The notes beneath the pieces were generated by a model. That model saw nothing but the letters and a program-made list of their open reading frames with translations, made no database searches and was not told the DNA's origin. This document shows, one piece after another, positions 36,099-45,711 of a stretch of 64,000 nucleotides of DNA. Numbering within the stretch: position 1 is the stretch's first letter; the number at the start of each line of letters is the position of its first letter. Both the position numbers and the translations under genes were made by a program. The stretch comes from an uncultured Clostridia bacterium (GTDB lineage Bacteria > Bacillota > Clostridia > TANB77 > CAG-508), in the NCBI GenBank assembly GCA_934120395.1, contig CAKOTZ010000009.1:1-64000 (forward strand). The letters are read 5' to 3'.

Positions 36099-37922
36099 TT
36101 AGTTTTGAGCTTTACTTCTTGACATTCTGTCTCTTGTTTTACTGTCTAATATTTTCTTTCTTAATCTAATATTTTGTGGTGTAACTTCTACTAATTCATC
36201 ATCTTGAATAAATTCAATAGCTTTTTCAAGTGAAAATTGAATTGGTGGAACTAAACGCAAAGCATCATCTGAACCAGAAGCTCTAGTATTAGTTAAATGC
36301 TTTTCTTTACATACATTTATAGCAATGTCTTCTGCCCTTGAATTTAATCCTACTATCATACCCTCATATACTTCTGTTCCTGCTCCAATAAATAATTCTC
36401 CTCTTTCTTGAGCATTATATAATCCATATGTAACAGCTGTTCCTGCTTCAAATGCAACCAAAGTTCCTCTATTTCTAGCAGAAATTTCTCCTTTATATGG
36501 CTCGTAACAGTCAAATATACTGTTCATAGTTCCATTTCCTTTTGTATCTGTCATAAATTCTGTTCTATAACCAATAAGACCTCTCGCTGGTATTTTAAAT
36601 TCTACTTTAGTGTGTCCTTCTTCAGCAGGTTCCATGTTTACCATTTCGCCTTTTCTTTTTCCTATTTTCTCAATAACATTACCAATGCAATCATCTGGAA
36701 CATTAACAACAAGTCTTTCAACTGGTTCGCACTTTACCCCGTCAATCTCTTTAAAAATAACCTTAGGTCTTGATACTAGAAGCTCAAATCCTTCTCTTCT
36801 CATTGTTTCAATTAAAACTGACAAATGTAGTTCTCCACGTCCAGAAACTTCAAAACTCTCTGCTCTATCAGTTTCTTTTACACGCAAACTAACATTTCTT
36901 TCTAATTCTTTAAATAATCTATCTCTAATGTGTCTTGATGTAACAAACTTTCCTTCTTTTCCAGCAAAAGGTCCATCGTTAACACTAAAAGTCATAGAAA
37001 CTGTTGGTTCATCAATATCTACAAAAGGTATTTTTTCAGGGTTATTAATGTCGCAAATTGTATCTCCAATATTAATATCACTAATTCCAGAAAGCGCTAT
37101 AATATCTCCTGCTGAAATTTCATCAACTTCAACTTTTTTAAGTCCCATATATGTAAATAATTTAGCAACTTTTCCATTAGTAATTTTATCGTCTTTTTTG
37201 CAAACAGCAATTGGCATACCAACTTGTACTGTTCCTCTTTCAATTCTACCAACTGCAATTCTACCAAGATATTCATCATAATCGATATTTGAAACAAGCA
37301 TTTGAACTGGTCCTTCTAACTCACAGTTTGGTGCACTAATATTATCAATTATTGTCTCAAAAATACAATGTACATTATCACTTTCTTCTTCTAGGCTCAT
37401 TTTTGCTATTCCATTTTTTGCTGAAGCATAAATTACTGGAAAGTCAAGTTGTTCATCATTTGCACCTAACTCAATAAATAAATCTAAAACTTGGTCAACG
37501 ACCTTGTTTGGATTTGAACCAGGTCTATCAATCTTATTTATAACAACAATTGGTTTCAAATTAAGAGATAATGCCTTTTTTAACACTTCTCTTGTTTGTG
37601 GCATTGGTCCTTCAAAAGCATCTACTAATAGTAAAACACCATCTACCATTTTCAAAACTCTTTCCACTTCTCCACCAAAATCAGCATGCCCTGGTGTATC
37701 AACAATATTTATTTTAATATTATTATACATAACAGAAGTATTCTTTGAAAGTATTGTTATACCTCTCTCTTTTTCTAGGTCATTTGAATCCATAACTCTC
37801 TCTTGAACCTGTTCATTCTCTCTAAACACATGACTTTGTTTTAACAAAGCATCTACTAACGTTGTTTTTCCATGGTCAACGTGAGCTATAATTGCTACAT
37901 TTCTTATTTTTGTATTATTCAT
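36099..37922 (-). CDS. typA: Translational GTPase TypA/BipA
   Basis: The 607-residue GTPase has G1 AHVDHGKTTLVD, the GITIL switch, G3 DTPGHADFGGEVER, NKID, and the BipA-specific C-terminal domain (PARGLIGYRTEFMTDTKGNG...). It assists 50S assembly under stress. It follows plsC. Confidence 0.97.
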   Translation of the reverse strand: MNNTKIRNVAIIAHVDHGKTTLVDALLKQSHVFRENEQVQERVMDSNDLEKERGITILSKNTSVMYNNIKINIVDTPGHADFGGEVERVLKMVDGVLLLVDAFEGPMPQTREVLKKALSLNLKPIVVINKIDRPGSNPNKVVDQVLDLFIELGANDEQLDFPVIYASAKNGIAKMSLEEESDNVHCIFETIIDNISAPNCELEGPVQMLVSNIDYDEYLGRIAVGRIERGTVQVGMPIAVCKKDDKITNGKVAKLFTYMGLKKVEVDEISAGDIIALSGISDINIGDTICDINNPEKIPFVDIDEPTVSMTFSVNDGPFAGKEGKFVTSRHIRDRLFKELERNVSLRVKETDRAESFEVSGRGELHLSVLIETMRREGFELLVSRPKVIFKEIDGVKCEPVERLVVNVPDDCIGNVIEKIGKRKGEMVNMEPAEEGHTKVEFKIPARGLIGYRTEFMTDTKGNGTMNSIFDCYEPYKGEISARNRGTLVAFEAGTAVTYGLYNAQERGELFIGAGTEVYEGMIVGLNSRAEDIAINVCKEKHLTNTRASGSDDALRLVPPIQFSLEKAIEFIQDDELVEVTPQNIRLRKKILDSKTRDRMSRSKAQN

Positions 37923-37966
37923 CTTATATTCCCCTTCTCTTAAAACATCTAGCTATATATTATAAA

Positions 37967-38553
37967 CTAAATCTCTTGATTTGTCAATCTTACTACTTCT
38001 TCCATTACCTCATTTGTAATTTTATTTAAAACTTCCTTATCTGATTTTTTAGCTTCATATTCACTAAAATCCATTGGTTCACCATAATTTATGTACACTT
38101 TTCTAAATGGTTTAAAGCTTCCCTTAATCCCAACAGGTATTATTTTTGTATTTGTTTTTAAAGCAATTAATGCGGCTCCATTATGTAGCTTTACACCTTT
38201 TTTTATTCCATTGCGGGTGCCTTCTGGGAAAATTCCTAAAACCCCACCATTTTTTAAAACTTTAAAAGCTCTTTTCATTGCCTCAATATCGGCACTATCT
38301 CGTTTTATTGATATAACATCAAATACTTTTCCGTAACCATGCAAAAAAAGGATTTGCAAATAATTCTTCCTTAGCAATCATTGTAATGTCCCTATTTGAA
38401 GATGTAACCAATGCAACTGAATCAAATGCATGCACATGATTAGCACATATAATATATTTCCCGTTCCTTTGGCAAATTTTTAGCTCCAACCTTTTTTACT
38501 CTATAAACAATTCGACAGTATAAATACAATATTGCTTTTATAATTTTTCTCAT
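37967..38553 (-). CDS. plsC: 1-acyl-sn-glycerol-3-phosphate acyltransferase, with two +1 frameshifts at CGG
   Basis: The ATG at 38553 lies one base after the cmk stop, as in the usual cmk-plsC pair. The first 30 codons (to PKE) reach CGG at 38463-38461; skipping C38463 gives 43 codons containing the catalytic NHVHAFD (HX4D) motif and end at FFAWL, where CGG occurs again at 38333-38331; skipping C38333 gives GKVFDVISIKRDSADIEAMK and FPEGTRNG through to 37967. The sum, 194 residues, is normal for PlsC, which makes phosphatidic acid. Without the shifts no piece has both catalytic motifs. Both extra bases are C, in front of GGG and GGA. Confidence 0.9.
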
Positions 38554-38554
38554 A

Positions 38555-39226
38555 TTATTTTCCCCTTTTCTTGTTAATTATTGAAATTGCCTTTTCTAGT
38601 ACTTCGTCTATTGTTAAATTGGTACTATCAAGCAAAATTGCATCATCAGCCTTTTTAAGTGTACCAAATTTTCTTGTTCTATCTTTTTCATCTCTTTGTA
38701 TAATGCTTTCCTTTACTTCATTAAAAGATACACTCATACCCTTTTCCAAATATTCTAAATATCTTCTGTTAACCCTCGCTTCCAAACTTGCATCTAAAAA
38801 TATTTTTATATCTGCGTTTGGAAATACAACAGTTCCAATATCTCTGCCTTCCATCACAATATTCTTATCTTTTGCTAAATTACGTTGCCAAACAACAAGT
38901 TTTTGTCTTACTTTTTCAATGCCAGAAACATCCGAAACTATATTATTAACCTCATTCATTCTAATTTCGTCTGTTACAACCTCTCCATTCAACATAACAA
39001 CTTGCTTACCATTTTCTTTACCAAGCTCAATTTTTATATTTTCTAACTCTGAAACTATTTTCTTTGTATCATGTATATCAATTTGATTTTTTATTGTATA
39101 TAAAGCAATACAGCGATACATAGCTCCAGTATCAATATTTATAAAATTCAATTCATCTGCAATTTTTTTTGCAAGTGTACCCTTACCACTTCCTGCAGGG
39201 CCATCTACAGCAACAATAAATGCCAT
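38555..39226 (-). CDS. cmk: Cytidylate kinase
   Basis: The 223-residue NMP kinase has the P-loop DGPAGSGKGT, the CMP-kinase insert and VMEGRDIGTVVFP, RRYLEY and the LID RDEKDRTR motifs. It phosphorylates CMP/dCMP. It is followed immediately by plsC. Confidence 0.96.
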   Translation of the reverse strand: MAFIVAVDGPAGSGKGTLAKKIADELNFINIDTGAMYRCIALYTIKNQIDIHDTKKIVSELENIKIELGKENGKQVVMLNGEVVTDEIRMNEVNNIVSDVSGIEKVRQKLVVWQRNLAKDKNIVMEGRDIGTVVFPNADIKIFLDASLEARVNRRYLEYLEKGMSVSFNEVKESIIQRDEKDRTRKFGTLKKADDAILLDSTNLTIDEVLEKAISIINKKRGK

Positions 39227-39238
39227 TTTCTTACCTCA

Positions 39239-40069
39239 CTATTCTTTTTCTGGAATATGCAATCCTTTTGCAACTACTCTTATATTTTTAACATTCATAG
39301 ACGTTAATTTTTCAATTTCTTTTCTGCATTTTTCTTTGAATTTTCTTAAGCTATCTATAACATTAAAACCATATACAACAATGACTTCCATATAAATGGA
39401 TACACCGTCTTCTAGGCTTTCAATTCTTGTTCTTGTAACTCTATAAATTGCATCAGTTTTCATAGCTAAGTGCTCCGCAATTTGTCTAAATACTGTATCT
39501 GATATTTTAAAATTGCCCAAATAACTAAATGTTGGACGAATTATAGATTTCTCACTAATATACGGTTTTTCATTCTCTTTAGTTTTAAAAATTTGTAATG
39601 GGTCTAGTAAATATCCTGAAAAATCCTTTTTAATTTCAAATGTCGGCACAGGAATTACGTGTTTTCCTTCTGTTACTCTAATTCTTCTAGCAGTCTCCAT
39701 TTCCTCTGGTGTTGCCACATCTTGAATATAAATTATTTCTTCTATTGGTGGTAATTCAAGATTTTCAGCAATCTTTTTAACCATATTATCTGACGTTCCT
39801 AATATTAGCATACTTTCAGGCTTATATTTTTTTATAGCCTTTCTTATTTCCTTTCGCTGTTCTGGTTTTGTAAATAAAGCATCTTTTACAGTCTCAATTT
39901 TGGTAGGTGCTTTCTTTGCGGACTTTCCAGCAATCACTTCATTGTCCTTTATCAATAATCCATCATCAATTATATAATTAATATTCCTTTTGCTTGCTAC
40001 AAATTGAGCTCTATAACTTTTCCCTGTACCAGATGGTCCAACAAAAGCATACATTTTTATATTCGCCAT
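39239..40069 (-). CDS. P-loop protein with Asp23/Gls24-like C-terminal domain
   Basis: From the ATG at 40069 the 276-residue protein begins with a Walker A motif in VGPSGTGKS, followed by QFVASKRNINYIIDD and, further on, VIPVPTFEIKKDFSGYLLDPL. The last 110 residues (ISDTVFRQIAEHLA, RVTRTRIESLEDGVSIYMEV, KFKEKCRKEIEKLTSMNVK) match the Asp23/Gls24 fold of envelope-stress proteins. It may couple nucleotide binding to envelope stress. The function of the fusion is not known. It precedes cmk by 12 bases. Confidence 0.65.
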   Translation of the reverse strand: MANIKMYAFVGPSGTGKSYRAQFVASKRNINYIIDDGLLIKDNEVIAGKSAKKAPTKIETVKDALFTKPEQRKEIRKAIKKYKPESMLILGTSDNMVKKIAENLELPPIEEIIYIQDVATPEEMETARRIRVTEGKHVIPVPTFEIKKDFSGYLLDPLQIFKTKENEKPYISEKSIIRPTFSYLGNFKISDTVFRQIAEHLAMKTDAIYRVTRTRIESLEDGVSIYMEVIVVYGFNVIDSLRKFKEKCRKEIEKLTSMNVKNIRVVAKGLHIPEKE

Positions 40070-40180
40070 ACTTCTCAAGCTCCTTTTTTAAATATGTTAA
40101 ATTATATACTAATTTTTTAAAAATATCTACACTATTTAAAATGTTTCAATTAAAAATGTAAAAACATATATTTCACAATA

Positions 40181-40230
40181 AAACACAGAAAGGCTGTCTA
40201 TTCAAACTAGACAGCTTTTCTGTGTTGTTT
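40181..40230 (-). terminator. Strong terminator after the glycosyltransferase gene
   Basis: ACACAGAAAGGCTGTCTA and TAGACAGCTTTTCTGTGT form a stem of over 16 bp, overlapping the stop codon region, with T-run on the minus strand. Confidence 0.85.
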
Positions 40231-41456
40231 TAAGCAACTTCATTTATTTTTACACTTCTAACGTGATTAATTTTCTCCCATTTAGTATCAGGTTTTACTA
40301 TACACTTTAGATTAATTAAAATCCATGAACCCATGAAAATAGGATACATTATCAATCCCTTAATCATTGGTTTAATAGGTCTTTTATCTAATGCCATTAT
40401 AAGAACTGCTGTAGCTATAGGCATTAAGAATGTTGCAAATAAATATCTACCGTAATTTCCCATTAAATCTCCAAAAGTCATACCATTTGCTAAATACATT
40501 ACAAAATTAACACCTAATAGTAAAAATGTCAATAACATCATTGGAATTCCCATAATATATAAAAAGCCATCGAAATTCATTAAAGACTTCTTTTCTTTTA
40601 CTCCATTTGCCAAATCTTTAGTATAATATTTCATACATTGTAGATGTCCTACAGTCCATCTTGAACGTTGTGACCAAGATTGATGAAATCCAATAGGTTG
40701 TTCATCATAAACTTTTGCATCTACTGCCCATCCTAACTTTCTACCTTTAGCAATACTTTTTAAAGAGAATTCTATATCCTCAGTTAATGTTTTAGTATTC
40801 CAACCTTCTTGTCTTATAATATCAAATTTAACCATAAAACCAGTTCCATTTATTAAAGGTGATAATCCTAAATTGTATCTTGCTAAATGATAAAAACGAT
40901 TCATTGTCCAATAAAATATTGCATATCCAGCTGATATCCAACTATCAGTTGGATTTTTAATATCTCTATATCCTTGGACTATTTCTTCACCTTGACAAAG
41001 CTTTTTATTCATATTTTCAATAAAATCTGGCATTACTATATTGTCAGCATCAAATACACAAAAAGCATCATAATCTGCATTTTCTTCAACTTTTTTATTT
41101 AAAAACCATTGCATTGCATATCCTTTTGTTTTTTTATTTTCATCAAATCTTTCATATACAATAGCTCCAGCTTCTCTTGAAAGTTTTGCTGTGTTATCTG
41201 TGCAATTATCTGCAATCACATAAATATCTAATAAATCTTTGGGATAATCCTGTTTTTTTAAACTTTCAATTAAATTTGTTACAACAGCTTCTTCATTGTG
41301 AGCTGGTATAATTGCCATAAACTTATGCTTTTTGTTTACTAACATCGGCTTATCTTTTAACTTAATTAAAGAACATATACTTACCAATATTTGATAAAGC
41401 CAAAAAATAGTAACTATCCATATTAAGGCCTGTTGGAGTATATATAAATATTTCAT
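40230..41456 (-). CDS. Membrane glycosyltransferase family 2 (processive type)
   Basis: The 408-residue protein has an N-terminal helix, a GT2 domain with IIPAHNEE, ADNCTDNT, the DADN (DxD-like) metal site, TED (catalytic base in TLTEDIEFS) and QRSRW (the QxxRW motif of processive synthases), followed by four C-terminal helices. Such enzymes make exported polysaccharides, including beta-glucans or N-acetylglucosamine polymers. It stands alone without accessory genes. Product unknown. Confidence 0.9.
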   Translation of the reverse strand: MKYLYILQQALIWIVTIFWLYQILVSICSLIKLKDKPMLVNKKHKFMAIIPAHNEEAVVTNLIESLKKQDYPKDLLDIYVIADNCTDNTAKLSREAGAIVYERFDENKKTKGYAMQWFLNKKVEENADYDAFCVFDADNIVMPDFIENMNKKLCQGEEIVQGYRDIKNPTDSWISAGYAIFYWTMNRFYHLARYNLGLSPLINGTGFMVKFDIIRQEGWNTKTLTEDIEFSLKSIAKGRKLGWAVDAKVYDEQPIGFHQSWSQRSRWTVGHLQCMKYYTKDLANGVKEKKSLMNFDGFLYIMGIPMMLLTFLLLGVNFVMYLANGMTFGDLMGNYGRYLFATFLMPIATAVLIMALDKRPIKPMIKGLIMYPIFMGSWILINLKCIVKPDTKWEKINHVRSVKINEVA

Positions 41457-41573
41457 TTTAAACCTCTTTTCTTTCTTCCAATATTGGGAATTATTTATCC
41501 CTTCATTTTTATTATATGATGTTTTCTACAATTTTTCAATACATTTTTTCATTTTCATACAAATTTCACAAAG

Positions 41574-43697
41574 CTATTCTTCTGTATTTTCTTCTTGTTC
41601 TTCCAAAGCCTTCTTGCTTAAATTAATTCTTCCTTGCTCATCTATTTCATACACTTTTACCTTAATCTTATCGCCAATCTTTAGTACATCCTCTACTTTT
41701 TCTACTCTTTTCTTAGAAATTTTTGAAATGTGAAGTAAACCTTCTTTTCCTCCTCCAACATCAACAAAAGCACCAAATGGCATAATTCTAACTACAACGC
41801 CATCATAAATTCCGCCAACTTCAATTTCTCTTGTAATATCCTCTACAATTTCTAATGCTCTGTTGGCATTTTCTTGATTTTCAGAATAAATAAATACTCG
41901 TCCATCATCTTCAATGTCCATTTTAACACCGGTCTCAGCAATAATTTTATTGATTACTTTTCCTCCAGAACCAATTACATCTTTGATTTTGTCTGGATTT
42001 ATATTCGTATGAATAATTTTTGGAGCATACTTTGAAATTTCTTTTCTAGGCTCTGCTAATTCTTTTAACATAACTTCATTCAAAATGTATTTTCTAGCCT
42101 TATTAGTTCTTGCAAAAGCCTCTTCAATTACTTCATATGATAGCCCATCAACCTTTATATCAACTTGAATTGCAGTAATTCCATCTTTAGTTCCCGCAAC
42201 CTTAAAGTCCATATCTCCAAAGAAATCTTCTAATCCTTGAATATCTGTAAGCATTACATAATCTTTATCGTTGTCTGGACTAGTTATCAAGCCTGTTGAA
42301 ATTCCAGCAACCGGTTTTTTTATTGGTACACCTGCATCCATTAATGCTAGAGTGCTACCACATACACTTGCTTGTGATGTTGAACCATTTGAGCTTAACA
42401 CTTCTGAAACAACACGAATTGAATATGGAAACTCATCTTCTGATGGAATAACTGGCTCCAATGCTCTTTCAGCTAAAGCTCCGTGTCCTATTTCTCTTCT
42501 TCCTGGTCCTCTAGATGGTCTTGCCTCTCCAACACTATATGACGGGAAATTATAATGATGCATATAACGCTTTGATTCTTCATTATCAAGTCCATCTAAA
42601 ATTTGTTCTTCACTTACCATTCCAAGAGTTGCAACAGATAAAACCTGAGTTTGCCCTCTAGTAAATAATGCACTTCCATGTGTACGTGGCAATAAACCAA
42701 CCTCGCATGATAACGGACGAATTTCATCTATTTCTCTTCCATCTGGTCTTTTGTGTTCTTTGAAAATCATTTCTCTAACACATTTCTTTTCTAATTTGTT
42801 TATACTATCTAATATATCTGTTTTTTTCTCTTCTAGAACTTCTTCACCTAATTTTTCTGTAAAATATTCTATTATATCTTCAGTTATTAATTCCATGTTT
42901 TTGTCTCTAATTGTTTTGTCAACAGCTTGTACATCTACATACATTCTATCTTTATATTTTTCTTCTATTTCATTATATATTTCTTCATCTACATTAAATG
43001 ATGTATACTCAAATTTTTCTTTTCCTATTTCTTCTTTAATTTTTAAAATAAAATCACATATTTTTTTTATCTCAACATGAGCTTTTTTTATAGCTTCTAA
43101 CATAATGTCATCTGGTATTTCATCTGCCCCAGCCTCAATCATTGCTATTTTCTCTTTTGTTCCAGCTACAGTTAAGTTTAATTTACTATTTTTTCTTTCC
43201 TCTTCTGAAGGATTTATAATAATATTGCCATTAACATATCCTACATTTACCGAACCTGTTGGACCTCCAAAAGGAATATCTGATATAGATAATGCCACAG
43301 AAGAACCAATCATAGCACATATTTCTGGCATATTGTCTTGGTCTACTGATAAAACCAATGCTGATACACATACGTCATTTCTAAAGTCCTTTGGAAACAA
43401 AGGTCTAATTGGTCTGTCTATTACTCTTGATGTTAAAATTGCTTTTTCAGACGGTCTACCTTCTCTCTTTTGAAAGCTTCCTGGTATCTTACCTACAGCA
43501 TATAATCTTTCTTCATAATCCACTGATAGTGGAAAGAAATCGATTCCATCCCTTGGTTCTTTTGATGCAGTTACATTAACTAATACTGCAGTATCTCCAT
43601 ATTTTATTAAACAACTTCCGTTTGCAAGTCCTCCCATTTTGCCAGTTTCTACCGTAAGTGTTCTACCTGCCAACTCCATTTGATAACTTTTAAACAT
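41574..43697 (-). CDS. pnp: Polyribonucleotide nucleotidyltransferase
   Basis: The 707-residue PNPase has two RNase PH domains, an internal helical domain, then KH (IGSGGKVINKIIAETG) and S1 (GGIYDGVVVRIMPFGAFVD) domains. It degrades RNA phosphorolytically from the 3' end. It follows rpsO, the standard order. Confidence 0.98.
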   Translation of the reverse strand: MFKSYQMELAGRTLTVETGKMGGLANGSCLIKYGDTAVLVNVTASKEPRDGIDFFPLSVDYEERLYAVGKIPGSFQKREGRPSEKAILTSRVIDRPIRPLFPKDFRNDVCVSALVLSVDQDNMPEICAMIGSSVALSISDIPFGGPTGSVNVGYVNGNIIINPSEEERKNSKLNLTVAGTKEKIAMIEAGADEIPDDIMLEAIKKAHVEIKKICDFILKIKEEIGKEKFEYTSFNVDEEIYNEIEEKYKDRMYVDVQAVDKTIRDKNMELITEDIIEYFTEKLGEEVLEEKKTDILDSINKLEKKCVREMIFKEHKRPDGREIDEIRPLSCEVGLLPRTHGSALFTRGQTQVLSVATLGMVSEEQILDGLDNEESKRYMHHYNFPSYSVGEARPSRGPGRREIGHGALAERALEPVIPSEDEFPYSIRVVSEVLSSNGSTSQASVCGSTLALMDAGVPIKKPVAGISTGLITSPDNDKDYVMLTDIQGLEDFFGDMDFKVAGTKDGITAIQVDIKVDGLSYEVIEEAFARTNKARKYILNEVMLKELAEPRKEISKYAPKIIHTNINPDKIKDVIGSGGKVINKIIAETGVKMDIEDDGRVFIYSENQENANRALEIVEDITREIEVGGIYDGVVVRIMPFGAFVDVGGGKEGLLHISKISKKRVEKVEDVLKIGDKIKVKVYEIDEQGRINLSKKALEEQEENTEE

Positions 43698-43755
43698 AAA
43701 AACCTCCTTGAATACATTCTATAAGTTTTTAAAATAAATTTTCCGTTTTCACTTC

Positions 43756-43794
43756 AAAAGAGCAGACTAACCTTGCAATAGGTACGCCTGCTCC
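43756..43794 (-). terminator. rpsO-pnp intergenic hairpin
   Basis: GAGCAG/CTGCTC stem (interior bulges) between rpsO and pnp, followed by TTTT on the minus strand. It may end most rpsO transcripts or be the site for RNase processing. Confidence 0.55.
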
Positions 43795-43801
43795 TTCCCT
43801 A

Positions 43802-44065
43802 CTATTTTCTTAAAGATAATTTTTTAGCTATTTCTCTATATCTTTCGATATCTTTCTTCGCTAAATAGTTTAGTAAATTTCTTCTTTTACCAACCATTTT
43901 TAAAAGTCCTCTTCTAGAATGATTGTCTTTCTTGTGAACCTTTAAATGTTCTGTTAATTCATTAATTCTTTCTGTTAAAAGAGCTATTTGAACTTCTGGA
44001 GAACCAGTATCATTTTCATCTCTTTTATAAGTATTAATAATTTCTTGTTTTCTTTCCTTTGTCAT
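43802..44065 (-). CDS. rpsO: 30S ribosomal protein S15
   Basis: The 87-residue protein contains TGSPEVQIALLTERINELTEHLK and KDNHSRRGLLKMVGKRRNLLNYL, the S15 signature. It binds the 16S central domain. It starts the rpsO-pnp transcript. Confidence 0.98.
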   Translation of the reverse strand: MTKERKQEIINTYKRDENDTGSPEVQIALLTERINELTEHLKVHKKDNHSRRGLLKMVGKRRNLLNYLAKKDIERYREIAKKLSLRK

Positions 44066-44225
44066 CAGGGTACACCTCCTAAATATTTTACTATGCCAAA
44101 AACTGAGTCTAAGTTGTGTTATTATCCTTAAACTAAGTAAATGGTATGCTTTAAAAGCATATTAATTTTACTATATATTTTAAATAAATGCAAGTGTTTT
44201 CGAACTAAATTTTATAATTATAAAA

Positions 44226-44255
44226 GAAAACTCCCTAGTAATAACTAGAGAGTCT
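44226..44255 (-). terminator. Terminator of gene at 44276
   Basis: CTCTAGT/ACTAGGGAG-type hairpin followed by TTTTCTTTT on the minus strand. Confidence 0.6.
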
Positions 44256-44275
44256 CTTTGAAAAACGAAATTGAT

Positions 44276-44740
44276 TTAGCAGTTCAGAGCCTTATTGCAC
44301 AGCTCTAAAAGGACTTTCCTGTTTTCAGAAACAAAAGGAATGACCTTTTGCCTTGAAATTTGGTCAAGTGCGGTTTTATCCTCTTGTTTAATCCACCATG
44401 CAGCAGGATGTGTAAACAACCCACAAACATCTCCTAACCAAACATTGCTAAGACTTACCTCTTCCCCTTTCGAAGTCCGATTCATTCCAAATTCGTCTCG
44501 ACCACACCTAAAGATTGCGAAATTCAATTCCTTGGAAGTCTTAAAATCACTAATTGTTACCTTTCCTTCATCTTCAAATGAAGAAACAATATTGAAAAAT
44601 CTAATTAAATGTGCCAATGAGCCATAAGCATTTTTGGGCACATCGCCAAGATCTTCCAATTGGGTCCGAAGCCTTTCAATACGCATCGTATCCTTGCTAA
44701 CACCAAAGATTGCATTTTTCCACATTTTCAAGATAGCCAT
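44276..44740 (-). CDS. Hypothetical protein with atypical codon use
   Basis: The start at 44740 (MAILKMWKN) has GGAGGCG upstream; 154 residues. The soluble protein has no recognised domain, but conserved-looking RCGRDEFGM and THPAAWWIKQED stretches. Codon use is much richer in GC than its neighbours, with two in-frame CGG codons (in CTT-CGG-ACC and AAT-CGG-ACT) read as arginine. It probably arrived by transfer. It is one of four genes where CGG is not at a frame break. Confidence 0.6.
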   Translation of the reverse strand: MAILKMWKNAIFGVSKDTMRIERLRTQLEDLGDVPKNAYGSLAHLIRFFNIVSSFEDEGKVTISDFKTSKELNFAIFRCGRDEFGMNRTSKGEEVSLSNVWLGDVCGLFTHPAAWWIKQEDKTALDQISRQKVIPFVSENRKVLLELCNKALNC

Positions 44741-44804
44741 AATTATGACGCCTCCTAATAAAATAATATAAAATTTACATAAATATATTATACACCATTT
44801 TTTT

Positions 44805-44857
44805 AAAAAAGTAAACAATCGTACATATACGGTATATGTACGATTGTTTACTTTTTT
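44805..44857. terminator. Perfect 25-bp hairpin between yebC and the gene at 44276
   Basis: 44805-44829 pairs perfectly with 44833-44857 around a 3-base loop (CGG on the plus strand), with A-run and T-run at the bases. It terminates yebC on the minus strand; the opposite orientation also fits. Confidence 0.85.
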
Positions 44858-45581
44858 ATTCATCCCAGTTGTGATATACTTCCATTACATCATCTAATTC
44901 GTCTAAATGGTCTAATAGCAATTGCATTTTTCTAGCTTTTTCTTCATCTAAGCTTACATATGTTGATGGTATTTGTTGAATTTCAGCTTGTTCAAAGCTT
45001 AATCCGTTTTTTTCTAATTCTTCTGTTGTTTTTGAAAAATCTTCTACACTTGTTGTTATTTCGTAATATTCTTCGTTTGCTTCAAAATTTTCAGCTCCAG
45101 CATCTATACTTAATAACATTAAATCATCTTCTGGTATATTGGTATTTTCCTTAGAAACAATGATAACACCTTTTTTTTCAAACATATACGAAACACAACC
45201 TGTTGTACCTAATTTTCCTCCAAATTTATCAAAAATATGTCTAACATCAGCTGCTGTTCTATTTTTGTTGTCTGTAGACGCATTTACAATAACTGCAACC
45301 CCAGCTGGTCCATATCCTTCATATGTTATTTCTTCGTAATTCTCTGTATTTCCTGCCCCTGCTGCTTTTTTTATTGCATTATTAATTGTATCATTGGGCA
45401 TATTATTTGCTTTACATTTTGCAATTACATCTTTTAACTTGAAATTACCTGCAGGGTCTGGTCCTCCCAATTTTACTGCCATTAATAATTCTCTACCTAA
45501 TTTCGTAAATATTTTACCTCTTGCAGCATCTACTTTACCTTTCTTTGCCTGTATATTATGCCATTTGCTATGTCCTGACAT
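44856..45581 (-). CDS. yebC: YebC/PmpR family protein (TACO1-like)
   Basis: From MSGHSKWHNIQAKKG at 45581 (GGAGG upstream) the protein has 241 residues and typical KLGRELLMAVKLGGPDP and EGYGPAGVAVIVNA blocks. Recent work links YebC-family proteins to relief of ribosome stalling, which is worth noting beside the CGG frameshifts, although no link is shown. Stop lies in the 25-bp terminator hairpin. Confidence 0.95.
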   Translation of the reverse strand: MSGHSKWHNIQAKKGKVDAARGKIFTKLGRELLMAVKLGGPDPAGNFKLKDVIAKCKANNMPNDTINNAIKKAAGAGNTENYEEITYEGYGPAGVAVIVNASTDNKNRTAADVRHIFDKFGGKLGTTGCVSYMFEKKGVIIVSKENTNIPEDDLMLLSIDAGAENFEANEEYYEITTSVEDFSKTTEELEKNGLSFEQAEIQQIPSTYVSLDEEKARKMQLLLDHLDELDDVMEVYHNWDE

Positions 45582-45711
45582 ATTTCTTACCTCCTTTTTC
45601 ATTTTCAAGCTATAGCTAGCTTTACCATTTTTTTAAAATTCGTTTTAATTGTAACATATTTTTTGCACTTTGTGTAGTATTTTTAAAAATATTAATTATT
45701 GAATATTTTTT

